Assembly (NCBI RefSeq): GCF_900142215.1
Contig: NZ_FRAC01000043.1
Coordinates: forward strand, 1 to 40,975
Source: Anaerocolumna jejuensis DSM 15929
Lineage (GTDB): Bacteria; Bacillota; Clostridia; Lachnospirales; Lachnospiraceae
DNA: 40,975 bases
Direction of reading: 5' to 3'
Both the position numbers and the translations under genes were made by a program. The notes under the pieces were generated by a model. It was not told where the DNA came from, ran no database searches, and saw only the letters and a program-made list of their open reading frames with translations. Of the stretch, positions 24,733-32,975 are shown one piece after another (the first letter of the stretch is position 1; every line of letters begins with the position of its first letter).

Positions 24733-25983
24733 TTAGTACTTTATAGGAAAATCCAGCGTAGAAAAATAGTCTGCCGGCGTTTCTGCCTGCCGTATCTGCC
24801 GCAGGGAACCGTCCTGGCAGAGGAGCAGCTCAGCAGGCCGCAGCCTCCCGTTAAAATTACTGGCCTGAGAATAGGTATAGGCTCCAGCATCATGAAAAAT
24901 CAGGATATCGCCCGGTTCTATAGAAGGCAGGCTCCTGCCTTCTGCAAAACGGTCTCTGTTTTCACATAAAGCCCCGGTAATGTCATAAGTGCAATTACAT
25001 GCTTCGTTCTCTTTACCGGCAACGGTTATATAATGATAATCCGTATATCTGGAGGGACTCATAAAGCTGTTGGTGGAAGCATCCAGGCCAAGGAAGGTCT
25101 TATAATTTTCTTTGACGTGGAGGACGGAGGATACAAAATAACCATAAGGTCCGGTCATGAAAATACCAAATTCAATGTATAAAGGCATCGGAGTCAGACC
25201 AGCGGGCTCCAGGATATCCTCATAGGCCCTTTTGATAGCCTGGCTCACTGCTTCAATATCAGCCTGGCTGTCGCCGTCCTTATAGGGGATTCCCAAGCCT
25301 CCTGCCAGATTAATAAATTCAAATTTTAAACCGGTGCTATGATAAATATCAACCACTTTTTCAAACAGCAGCCGGGCATTTTCTTCGAAATAATCCGTTT
25401 CAGTCCTGTGGCATCCAAACTGGCTGTGTAAGCCAAAGCGTCTGACACCTTTCTTCTTTAAGCAATTTACACCTTCTATGAATTGCTCCTTAGTAAACCC
25501 GAACTTATAATCATTATAATTTAATATTGCTTTATCCCCGTATTCAATTGAGCCGCCGGGATTTAAGCGAAAGCAGATAAGCTCCGGAAGACCTGCGTGT
25601 TTTTCCAGATAATCTATATGGGAAATGTCGTCCAGATTAATAATGGCATTCAGGCTTTCAGCCTTTTTAAATTCACTGGCAGAAGTTACATTGGAGGTGA
25701 ACATGATTTCTTCACCATGAAAGAGGCAGGAATCGGCTAAAATTAATTCTGTTACCGAAGCACATTCCACACCGCAATGTTCCTCCTTAAATAGCTGCAT
25801 TATAAAAGGATTAGGCGTGGATTTCACAGCAAAATATTCCCGGAAGCCCGGATTCCAGGAAAAAGCTTTGTATAAACGGTGTATATTTTCCCGGATAGCT
25901 TTTTCGTCATAGAGATAGAAGGGGGTAGGATACTCGGCTATAAGTTCCTTTAAATCATGAAAGTCCAAGGGAAAAGTTTTCAT
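24733..25983 (-). CDS. PLP-dependent decarboxylase, diaminopimelate-decarboxylase-like
   Basis: 416 residues from ATG at 25983 (AAAGGAG eleven bases ahead; a GTG at 25995 in frame directly abuts that site and is unlikely). Fold-type III PLP enzyme: FAVKSTPNP with the PLP Lys near residue 54, FRLNPGGS, NLAGGLGIPY glycine loop, and the partner-subunit segment ALCENRDRF followed by DAGAYTYSQASNFNGR. These are the landmarks of the DapDC/ornithine-arginine decarboxylase group. However, the usual EPGR motif is replaced by EFGIFMTGPYG, and the usual HIGSQ by HSQFGCHR, so it is a divergent member and lysine synthesis should not be assumed. It is divergent from a MocR regulator and a dyad lies between them. 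Confidence 0.8.
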   Translation of the reverse strand: MKTFPLDFHDLKELIAEYPTPFYLYDEKAIRENIHRLYKAFSWNPGFREYFAVKSTPNPFIMQLFKEEHCGVECASVTELILADSCLFHGEEIMFTSNVTSASEFKKAESLNAIINLDDISHIDYLEKHAGLPELICFRLNPGGSIEYGDKAILNYNDYKFGFTKEQFIEGVNCLKKKGVRRFGLHSQFGCHRTETDYFEENARLLFEKVVDIYHSTGLKFEFINLAGGLGIPYKDGDSQADIEAVSQAIKRAYEDILEPAGLTPMPLYIEFGIFMTGPYGYFVSSVLHVKENYKTFLGLDASTNSFMSPSRYTDYHYITVAGKENEACNCTYDITGALCENRDRFAEGRSLPSIEPGDILIFHDAGAYTYSQASNFNGRLRPAELLLCQDGSLRQIRQAETPADYFSTLDFPIKY

Positions 25984-26047
25984 AAGGGGATACACTCCTT
26001 TTCTAATTTGTGATATGGTAGTAATAAATATAAATTATACGTGAAAT

Positions 26048-26078
26048 GGTAAATGCTGATGTTCAATCAGTATTTACC
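26048..26078. promoter_or_regulatory. Inverted repeat between decarboxylase and MocR genes
   Basis: GGTAAATGCTGAT (26048-26060) and ATCAGTATTTACC (26066-26078) match as an inverted repeat in 12 of 13 positions, 5-nt centre. It lies in the 205-bp gap between the divergent genes, 65 bp upstream of the decarboxylase start, and is the obvious candidate binding site for the MocR protein. Confidence 0.6.
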
Positions 26079-26188
26079 GTATTTCCAGAAGTATTGCAGT
26101 AATCTTACCGAAACCGCAGGGAAAATACAAGTATCAGAAAAGGCATCTGTACCGGTATAGAAAGAGCTGAAAACAGGAGGACAGATTC

Positions 26189-27508
26189 GTGTACAAATAT
26201 AACAAGGTTGCCGATTCCATCAGGGAGGGAATAAACAGAGGTGAATTTAAGCCGGGTGAAAAGCTGCCTTCCATCCAGTCCTATGCTAAGGCATCGGGAT
26301 ATAATTCGGATACTGTTGTAAAAGCTTATAAGCTTTTGGAAGAGGAGCACCTTATTTATGCAGCTCCTAAAAGCGGATTTTATGTGGTGAAGTCTATAGA
26401 CAGGGGGGGAAATGCCGGTGATGGAATTGACTTAGTTTCCGTCAGGCCTCCGGATTCAATTAACCCATATAAGGATTTTTATCACTGTATGGAGAAATCC
26501 ATTTCCATCTATCGAAATAAGCTTATGGAATATGCACCATCTCAGGGAATGGTGGAATTAAGGACAGCTCTGGCCAAGCATTTAATGAATTTTCACATCT
26601 TTACAAGGCAGCAGGATATTTTCATTACCAACGGTGCCCAGCAGGCATTATATATTCTTGCCGCCATGCCCTTTCCCGGAGAACGTACGAAAGTAGTTGT
26701 GGAACAGCCGACTTATTCTGTCATGCTTCAGGTACTGAGTTGTAATAGGGTACCGGTCGTAGGGGTAAGAAGGACGAAGGAGGGTATTGATTTAAAGGAG
26801 CTGGAAGCACTTTTTAAAACAGGGGATATTAAATTCTTCTATACCATGCCAAGATTTCAGAATCCCACAGGCTTCAGCTATAACGAAAAACAAAAACGGG
26901 AAATACTACGGCTGGCCAGCCGGTATGATGTTTATATTGTAGAGGATGATTACCTGGCAGATTTAGAGCTGGAGGATAAGGCGGATTCCCTGTATGCAAT
27001 GGGAGAGAAGGAGAGGGTTATATATATCCGCAGCTTTTCCAAAACATTATTACCGGGACTGCGCCTTGGAATGGCAATCATTCCGGAACCGCTGAAAAAG
27101 GAATTTCTGCTTTATAAGCAAAGCATGGATTTAAATACTCCGGTATTGACCCAGGGTGCCCTGGAAATATATCTGAAAAGCCGTATGTACAAAACCCATG
27201 TGGCAAGGACTAGAAAATTCTATAAAAATAAGATGGAAGTCTTGAAAGAGGCTTGTGAACTTGCCTTTCAAAAGGATATTGAATATCATATACCTCCCAC
27301 GGGCATTTATGCCTATATTGAAACAAAGAAAGGCTTGGCAGAGAAAATAGTAAGCAGCCTGGAAAAATATAATGTGCTGGTAAACAGTATAAAAGGCTGC
27401 TGTCTGGAGGGATTTTCCGTACCGGAGGGAATACGTCTGTGTGTATGCAACTGTAGTGATGAAGAACTGGTAAAAGCAGTGAACTTAATAAAGGCAGAAA
27501 TTGAGTAA
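26189..27508 (+). CDS. MocR-family regulator (GntR DNA-binding plus aminotransferase-like domain)
   Basis: 439 residues, starting at GTG with AGGAGG eight bases ahead. Residues 1-70 are a GntR winged helix (IREGINRGEFKPGEKLPSIQ; SGYNSDTVVKAYKLLEEE). Residues 85-439 are a fold-type I aminotransferase domain with NPTGFSY, EDDYLADLE and the PLP Lys285 in SFSKTLLPG. MocR proteins sense PLP or an amino compound bound to PLP. The next gene on the other side is a PLP decarboxylase, divergently transcribed, with a dyad between: the classic arrangement of a regulator beside its target. No evidence shows whether it activates or represses. Confidence 0.92.
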   Translation: MYKYNKVADSIREGINRGEFKPGEKLPSIQSYAKASGYNSDTVVKAYKLLEEEHLIYAAPKSGFYVVKSIDRGGNAGDGIDLVSVRPPDSINPYKDFYHCMEKSISIYRNKLMEYAPSQGMVELRTALAKHLMNFHIFTRQQDIFITNGAQQALYILAAMPFPGERTKVVVEQPTYSVMLQVLSCNRVPVVGVRRTKEGIDLKELEALFKTGDIKFFYTMPRFQNPTGFSYNEKQKREILRLASRYDVYIVEDDYLADLELEDKADSLYAMGEKERVIYIRSFSKTLLPGLRLGMAIIPEPLKKEFLLYKQSMDLNTPVLTQGALEIYLKSRMYKTHVARTRKFYKNKMEVLKEACELAFQKDIEYHIPPTGIYAYIETKKGLAEKIVSSLEKYNVLVNSIKGCCLEGFSVPEGIRLCVCNCSDEELVKAVNLIKAEIE

Positions 27509-27585
27509 TCTCGCACAGGATATCATTATCCTGATAAGTTATTACAATATAAAAATGAATCTATAAATCGAAGTATAATATTTAA

Positions 27586-27741
27586 ACCAAAGTAGGATAT
27601 CAGGCTGCAAAAATCAGTGATATCTTATTTGTAGAACGCAGCAATCGAAGAAATAGGATGGTAACAGTTGATGGCAGTGAGATTATACTGGCCGTTTCTT
27701 TGAAACAGAGCTCATTTAGGCAACATTACCCTCTAAACTGA
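27586..27741 (+). pseudogene. Remnant of a LytTR-type response regulator
   Basis: An open stretch of about 50 codons without a start reads VGYQAAKISDILFVERSNR, then MVTVDGSEIILAV, ending at a stop at 27739-27741. K(I/V)S.DILF.E and the following T.DG pattern are typical of the LytTR DNA-binding domain of AgrA/LytR-type regulators. The receiver domain is absent and the C-terminal half of the domain is lost. Together with the kinase fragment at 24167-24616 it suggests lost two-component systems. Confidence 0.6.
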
Positions 27742-27795
27742 GTAAGCTTCTACATCAGATTAGAGGGGGACACAAACTTTGAGATACACCCGGTA

Positions 27796-28329
27796 TCAGT
27801 ATAAATATTGCTTTATCCATCCAATATATTCTTGCTCCCTCCGAATGGCAAGGTCGAGTATTAAAAAATGACCGTAGTTCTTAGTACGTGATATTTCATC
27901 CTTGAATAGCAGTTTCATTCGCTCCTGTAAATGGAATAATTTTGAAGCATGTAACCTATATTGCTCGGATAACATTTCTTTAATTCGTTTGTCATTTTTA
28001 TTATGAATAAAATATAATTTAAGAATAAATTCATCCTTGTTTATTGGAAGTTCTCCGGTAGGCGTTTCCTCCCATTCATTTAGTACTCTTCTTCCTTTTT
28101 CTGTAACGGTATAATAAGTCTTTTCAATCTTATTTCCGAATAAACCGGTTTCGGATGCAATATATCCCTGCTCTTCCAAGCGCTTTAGTTCTAAATATAT
28201 TTGACTATGTTTTGCGGACCAAAATTCACCGATTTCTGTTTCGAATAATTTTTTCAAATCATAACCCGTTTTTTTTTCGTTTTCTAGCAAGCCTATAAGA
28301 ATATATTTTAATAAATTTTTTTGTGCCAT
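27796..28329 (-). CDS. padR: PadR-family repressor
   Basis: 177 residues. Winged helix at 10-80: LIGLLENEKKTGYDLKKLFE, IYLELKRLEEQGYI and the wing YYTVTEKGRRVL are the PadR signature; the C-terminal half is the helical Vir_C-type dimerisation domain with EYIGWIKQYL. GGAGGAG four bases ahead marks the start. It is divergent from phenolic acid decarboxylase, exactly the known padR/padC layout, where the regulator represses the enzyme until a phenolic acid such as p-coumaric or ferulic acid is present. Confidence 0.92.
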   Translation of the reverse strand: MAQKNLLKYILIGLLENEKKTGYDLKKLFETEIGEFWSAKHSQIYLELKRLEEQGYIASETGLFGNKIEKTYYTVTEKGRRVLNEWEETPTGELPINKDEFILKLYFIHNKNDKRIKEMLSEQYRLHASKLFHLQERMKLLFKDEISRTKNYGHFLILDLAIRREQEYIGWIKQYLY

Positions 28330-28384
28330 ATCACTCCTCCAAAAATCTGGTTGACATTTTATTTAATATAGTATAGCATAAATG

Positions 28385-28413
28385 TTGACAATATAATATG
28401 TAATTAATTACAT
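28385..28413 (+). promoter_or_regulatory. padC promoter with PadR operator
   Basis: TTGACA at 28385-28390 is followed by ATGTAATTAATTACAT at 28398-28413, a perfect 16-bp palindrome with the ATGT...ACAT ends known from PadR operators. The palindrome would cover the -10 region. A second ATGTAATTTCAT lies at 28415-28426. Another TTGACA at 28350-28355 upstream may be part of a further promoter. Confidence 0.7.
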
Positions 28414-28446
28414 GTATGTAATTTCATGATAATGGAGGAAAAGATA

Positions 28447-28992
28447 ATGTCAGAAAAAATTTTTAAAGATTTATCAGATTTTATTGGAACACATTTTATT
28501 TACACTTATGATAATGGTTGGGAGTATGAATGGTATGCAAAGAACGATCATACTGTAGATTACAGAATCCATGGAGGAATGGTTGCCGGGCGTTGGGTTA
28601 CCGATCAGGAAGCAAATATTGTGAAACTGACAGAAGGGGTATTTAAGATTACGTGGACAGAGCCTACTGGAACAGATGTAGCACTGGATTTTATGCCAAA
28701 CGAAAGAAAACTGCATGGTGTGATTTTTTTCCCTAAATGGGTGCACGAACATCCGGAAATTACAGTTACATATCAGAATGAACATATAGACACTATGCTG
28801 GATGCAAGAGAGAAATACGCTACTTATCCGAAATATATTGTTCCAGAATTTGCTACAATTACGTATATTGGAGAAGCTGGTATTGATAATGCAGATGTTA
28901 TTAATGAAGCACCTTATAAAGGAATGACTGATAGTATCAGAAATGGAAATTTTTATGATGAGAATTATAAACATATAAGATCTAATATATAA
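28447..28992 (+). CDS. padC: Phenolic acid decarboxylase
   Basis: 181 residues from ATG 28447, chosen for GGAGG eight bases ahead; in-frame ATGs upstream are not needed. The sequence is of the PadC type: DLSDFIGTHFIYTYDNGWEY at the N-terminus, YRIHGGMVAGRWV, and FFPKWVHEHPE with later PEFATITYIGEAG. These small lipocalin-fold enzymes convert p-coumaric, ferulic and caffeic acid to vinylphenols without cofactor and protect the cell from plant phenolics. The C-terminus is slightly longer than many members. Controlled by the divergent PadR gene. Confidence 0.93.
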   Translation: MSEKIFKDLSDFIGTHFIYTYDNGWEYEWYAKNDHTVDYRIHGGMVAGRWVTDQEANIVKLTEGVFKITWTEPTGTDVALDFMPNERKLHGVIFFPKWVHEHPEITVTYQNEHIDTMLDAREKYATYPKYIVPEFATITYIGEAGIDNADVINEAPYKGMTDSIRNGNFYDENYKHIRSNI

Positions 28993-29071
28993 TCGGCGTG
29001 CTGGTTCATTATATTGTGAAGTAATGCAGGTATAATAAATATACTTTAAGGCAGCTTTCAGATGCAGCGAT

Positions 29072-29125
29072 CACTCCCATTTTAGTAAACAATTAAAATT
29101 AAGTTTACTGAAAGGGAGTATTTTC
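29072..29125 (+). terminator. Rho-independent terminator after padC
   Basis: ACTCCCATTTTAGTAAAC (29073-29090) pairs with GTTTACTGAAAGGGAGT (29103-29119) with a small internal imperfection, 12-nt loop, followed by ATTTTCTTT. Confidence 0.7.
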
Positions 29126-29235
29126 TTTGTTAAATAAGCTCTGATAGGGGATTAATAGAATTAAGAAAATTATGGAGGAATCTCTTACATAACAAAAGGT
29201 GTTATTAATTGAATGTGAAAGGATAATTACTGAAG

Positions 29236-30510
29236 ATGGAAAAAATTAAACGTTATGTCATATTTATTATAGGAATTTTCATTAATTCGCTAGGGGTCAG
29301 CCTGATTACAAAAGCGAATTTGGGGACATCGCCGATTTCCTCCATACCTTATGTGCTAAGCTTGAATTTCCCTTTTTCACTTGGGAATTTTACTATATTC
29401 TTCAGTTTGCTATTGATTTTACTGCAGTTGCTGATATTAAGGATTAATTTTAAGCTGGAGTATATACTGCAGATTCCGGTATCAATTGTATTTGGATATT
29501 TTATTGACGTATGTATGGCTTTATTTAAATCTGTTCAACCGGAATGGTACGTAGCTAAAATTTTATGCCTCCTGGCAGGATGTATAATTCTTGGAATCGG
29601 CGTGTATATGGAAGTTCTTGCGGATGTTGTTATGCTGCCGGGAGAAGCCTTTGTAAGGGCTGTTGTATTTCAATGGAAAACAGAATTTGGTATTACAAAG
29701 GTTGCCTTTGACATTACAATGACAGTAGTAGCAGGGATATTATCATTTTGCTTTGTAAAACGCCTTTACGGTGTACGGGAAGGTACAATTGTGGCAGCAG
29801 TTCTGGTAGGGTTTATAGCAAGGTTTATAGGCAGACATTTATCATTTTTGAATCAAGTTTTATTTTCTTCTGCTGATGTTAAGCCAGAAAAGCAACAGCA
29901 AAATGCAATTTCTATTGTAATTGGCAGACAGTATGGCAGTGGTGGACATGAGATTGGAAGAGTACTAGCAGAAAGACTGTCCTTTGATTTCTATGATAAG
30001 GACATCATTCAAATGACAGCCGGTTCAACAGGTTATACGCCGAAGTACATATCCCAAAGAGAAGAAAAAATGACTAACAGTCTTATTTTTGATATGTTCA
30101 ATCAAATGTATGTCTATTCCCAAGAGCATACAGCGCCGGAGGATGCTATTTTTGAAGCAGAAGCAAATGTAGTAAAAGAAGTATCACAAAAAAGTAACTG
30201 CGTTATTGTAGGCCGATGTGCTGATTATATCTTAAGAGAACACCGCGAATGCTTAAAGGTTTTTCTCTTCGCTCCTATAGAATTTCGTGTAAAAAGAATT
30301 ATGAAGACAGAAGGCTTAAGTGAAAAAGAGGCAAGAAAAAAGATACAGCAGAATGATAGGCAGAGAGCAGAGCATTACCGCTATTATGCGCATCAAATTT
30401 GGGGGCTGGCTTCTAATTATCAGATATGCATTGATACCTCAGCCGGAATGGAACATACGGAAAAAATGATTTTAGAAATGCTGGAAAGCATTAAGAGAAA
30501 AGAAGGTTAG
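29236..30510 (+). CDS. YitT/YczE-like membrane domain fused to a cytidylate-kinase-like domain
   Basis: 424 residues. Residues 1-205 form about five membrane helices of the YczE/YitT type (GIFINSLGVSLITKANLGTSP is the characteristic start; later LPGEAFVRAV). After a short linker (about 212-222) comes a soluble domain of about 200 residues resembling the cytidylate-kinase-like P-loop family: ISIVIGRQYGSGGHEIGRVL as a phosphate loop, DFYDKDII, NCVIVGRCADYIL, and a Arg-rich lid KKIQQNDRQRAEHYRYY. The kinase is not classical Cmk, which has a different P-loop, and the phosphorylated substrate is unknown. Start codon spacing to AAAGGA is long (about 12). It stands alone between two intergenic stretches. 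Confidence 0.85.
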   Translation: MEKIKRYVIFIIGIFINSLGVSLITKANLGTSPISSIPYVLSLNFPFSLGNFTIFFSLLLILLQLLILRINFKLEYILQIPVSIVFGYFIDVCMALFKSVQPEWYVAKILCLLAGCIILGIGVYMEVLADVVMLPGEAFVRAVVFQWKTEFGITKVAFDITMTVVAGILSFCFVKRLYGVREGTIVAAVLVGFIARFIGRHLSFLNQVLFSSADVKPEKQQQNAISIVIGRQYGSGGHEIGRVLAERLSFDFYDKDIIQMTAGSTGYTPKYISQREEKMTNSLIFDMFNQMYVYSQEHTAPEDAIFEAEANVVKEVSQKSNCVIVGRCADYILREHRECLKVFLFAPIEFRVKRIMKTEGLSEKEARKKIQQNDRQRAEHYRYYAHQIWGLASNYQICIDTSAGMEHTEKMILEMLESIKRKEG

Positions 30511-31015
30511 GAAAGGGCATTGTTTTTTTAGATATCGACTGCCGTGAAAATATATATTCATTTGCATTTTACTTCTTATAGATTATCATTTCTGCTCTTT
30601 CTCCACCAGTGGTTTAAGCTCTGGAAAATGTGGATTTCATGCACTTTCCGGGGCTTTTTTTCATGATTTTGACAAATAAAAAAGGTATTTCCAGTACTCA
30701 TTTCTAGTGGTGCTCCAATGATAGGATTGGACAGTTTCATAAAATCACTAATAATTCTTGTATTATACACTAAATATGCATGTATTTTTTGTTAAGCTAT
30801 CCTATAACAAATTTATGCTGTAAATTACATAGAGCCTCGTGGGTATTAACGAAATGATGATAATGATAGAATTTGTTATGCCAGTAAACAATATTATAGA
30901 AATTTATGTGCTATAGCTTATATTTACATATATTCCATGGATGAGCGCATTTATTGAATTTACTGCAATGAAATAATTACATTATAATGATAATGCCCAT
31001 TTCAGGAGGTTAACG
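30511..31015. other. Long promoter region of the sugar ABC transporter
   Basis: 505 bp. A weak hairpin GGAAAATG...CACTTTCC at 30623-30649 followed by a T run may end the upstream gene. A 64-codon frame on the minus strand (30576-30770) has no binding site and no recognised motif. TATAAT at 30983-30988 lies 27 bp ahead of the permease start, with only a poor -35 (TTTACT, 18 bp away), fitting a promoter that needs an activator such as the AraC-type regulators encoded downstream. Confidence 0.5.
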
Positions 31016-31969
31016 ATGACTGATTCATTAGTAACACATGACAAAAACAATCGAAAATTAAAGAAAAATAAGAATTTGCAGGGAAAACTAATGTTTTTAT
31101 ACATATTACCGTTTTTGCTTATATCCTTTGCCTTTTCTTATTATCCTTTACATGGATGGATATATGCGTTCTATGATTATAGACCACCGTTGAAATTATC
31201 CCAAAGTGAATTTGTTGGGTTACAATGGTTTAAGATGCTTTTTTCTAATGCTACTCAAATGAAGCTGGTTGCTCAGGTTATGATTAATACCTTTGTTATG
31301 AGCGGATTAACACTTGCCACGGCTATTTTACCAGTATTTTTTGCTATTTTCCTAAGTGAAATTAAATGTAAATGGTTAAGAAAGTTTATTCAGACATTTA
31401 CTACTGTGCCTAATTTTATAAGTTGGGTTATGGTGTATTCCGTAGCATACAGTTTGTTTTCCGGTACCGGTATGATCAATACTTTTTTAATGAAGCTTAA
31501 TTTAATCTTTACACCAGTAAAATTTCTTGATAGTGATTCACACACATGGTTGGCGATGCTGTTGTGGTATACATGGAAGTCTCTTGGATGGGGGTCGATT
31601 ATGTACTTGGCAGCTATTGCAGGCGTTGATCAGGAGCTTTATGAAGCAGCTAAAGTAGATGGAGCTAACCGATTTAAATTAATGAGACATATAACCTTTC
31701 CGGCGTTATTGCCAACTTTCTTTGTTATTTTAATGCTATCCGTAGCAAACTTTTTAAACAATGGTCTGGATCAGTATTATGTATTCCAAAATGCCTTTAA
31801 TAAAGAACATATACAGGTTCTTGATTTATATGTCTACAATGTAGGAATGACCGGTGGAAGCCCTTCCCTTGCAACTGCAATCGGTATGTTGAAAAGTATT
31901 GTCAGTGTGACACTGCTCTTTGCGGTTAATCAGGTATCCAAAAAAGTTCGCGGCGAATCAATTATCTAG
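31016..31969 (+). CDS. Sugar ABC transporter permease, LplB type
   Basis: 317 residues, six predicted helices. The EAA loop that docks the ATPase reads EAAKVDGANRFKLMRHITFPALLP (cut at the motif; near residue 212). The N-terminal MFLYILPFLLISFAFSYYPL and the FKMLF..T segment are typical of the LplB/YtcP-associated permeases that import oligosaccharides. GGAGG eight bases ahead. First gene of a three-gene operon with a second permease and binding lipoprotein; as usual for this type, no ATPase is encoded locally, so a shared MsmK-like ATPase elsewhere is expected. Confidence 0.93.
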   Translation: MTDSLVTHDKNNRKLKKNKNLQGKLMFLYILPFLLISFAFSYYPLHGWIYAFYDYRPPLKLSQSEFVGLQWFKMLFSNATQMKLVAQVMINTFVMSGLTLATAILPVFFAIFLSEIKCKWLRKFIQTFTTVPNFISWVMVYSVAYSLFSGTGMINTFLMKLNLIFTPVKFLDSDSHTWLAMLLWYTWKSLGWGSIMYLAAIAGVDQELYEAAKVDGANRFKLMRHITFPALLPTFFVILMLSVANFLNNGLDQYYVFQNAFNKEHIQVLDLYVYNVGMTGGSPSLATAIGMLKSIVSVTLLFAVNQVSKKVRGESII

Positions 31970-31988
31970 AAGGGAGTATGACAGAACT

Positions 31989-32897
31989 ATGAAAAAGAAA
32001 TCAAATTTAACAGCATCGGATATTCTTTTTAATATTGTAAACTACACTTTTTTTATAGTATTTACCTTGATATGTATCTATCCATTCTATTATTTAATCA
32101 TAAATACAATCAGTGCAAATGATTTAAGTGTAAATGGAGCAATTAACTTTTGGCCTAAAAAGATACATTTTGAAAATTATATCAATGTTATGAAGATTAG
32201 AGGGCTGGGGCGAGCTGCATCGATATCTTTATTCCGAACGGTACTTGGCACGGCGGCAACTGTTTTGGCTTCTGCATTTTTAGGATTTATGTTTACCCAG
32301 CAAAGAATGTGGAAAAGGCGTCTATGGTATCGTTTTATAGTTATTACAATGTACTTTAATGCAGGTCTAATTCCTATGTATTTAACCATGAAAAGTCTTC
32401 ATCTGACTGATAGTTTCTGGGTTTATATCATACCGGCAATTGTACAGCCATTTAATATCATTCTTGTAAAGACTTATGTTGAGTCCATACCGGCTTCTTT
32501 ACAGGAAGCTGCTGAAATTGATGGTGCAGGAATCCTTACCATATTCAGAAGAATAATATTACCGACCAGTAAACCGATTCTGGCAACCATTGCTATTTTT
32601 TCAGCAGTGGGGCAATGGAATTCATTTTATGATACATTAATTTATATTACTAATCAGAAATTATATTCATTGCAATATTTATTATACACCTATATTAACC
32701 AAGCTAACTCGTTAAAGGCTTTAATTAATAATAATGCTGGTACTGGCGGTAATATTATGGCATTAGCTACACAGCAGACACCCACTTCCGTACGGATGAC
32801 GGTTACGGTAATTGTATGTATTCCAATCCTGTGTGTTTATCCGGTATTCCAGAGATACTTTGTGAAAGGTATTATGATTGGATCGGTAAAAGGGTAA
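31989..32897 (+). CDS. Sugar ABC transporter permease, YtcP/LplC type
   Basis: 302 residues from ATG 31989 (GGGAG about 12 bases ahead; upstream in-frame TTG at 31920 overlaps the first permease and is unlikely). Six helices, with the EAA loop EAAEIDGAGILTIFRRIILP near residue 180. CIYPFYYLIINTISANDLS at the N-terminus is characteristic of this permease partner. Nineteen bases separate it from the preceding permease gene; the two would form the heterodimeric channel. Confidence 0.93.
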   Translation: MKKKSNLTASDILFNIVNYTFFIVFTLICIYPFYYLIINTISANDLSVNGAINFWPKKIHFENYINVMKIRGLGRAASISLFRTVLGTAATVLASAFLGFMFTQQRMWKRRLWYRFIVITMYFNAGLIPMYLTMKSLHLTDSFWVYIIPAIVQPFNIILVKTYVESIPASLQEAAEIDGAGILTIFRRIILPTSKPILATIAIFSAVGQWNSFYDTLIYITNQKLYSLQYLLYTYINQANSLKALINNNAGTGGNIMALATQQTPTSVRMTVTVIVCIPILCVYPVFQRYFVKGIMIGSVKG

Positions 32898-32975
32898 CTT
32901 GCAGTTTTAGTGAGGGCAAAACAAAATAAATTTTTATTTTGCTAATATAATAAATCTTTATTAGGAGGAAAAGGT

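Noticed and set aside
30576..30770. 64-codon frame on the minus strand with a Trp/Arg-rich tail
   Set aside because: Starts with GTG without a binding site; the region also carries a hairpin and no family resemblance could be seen.
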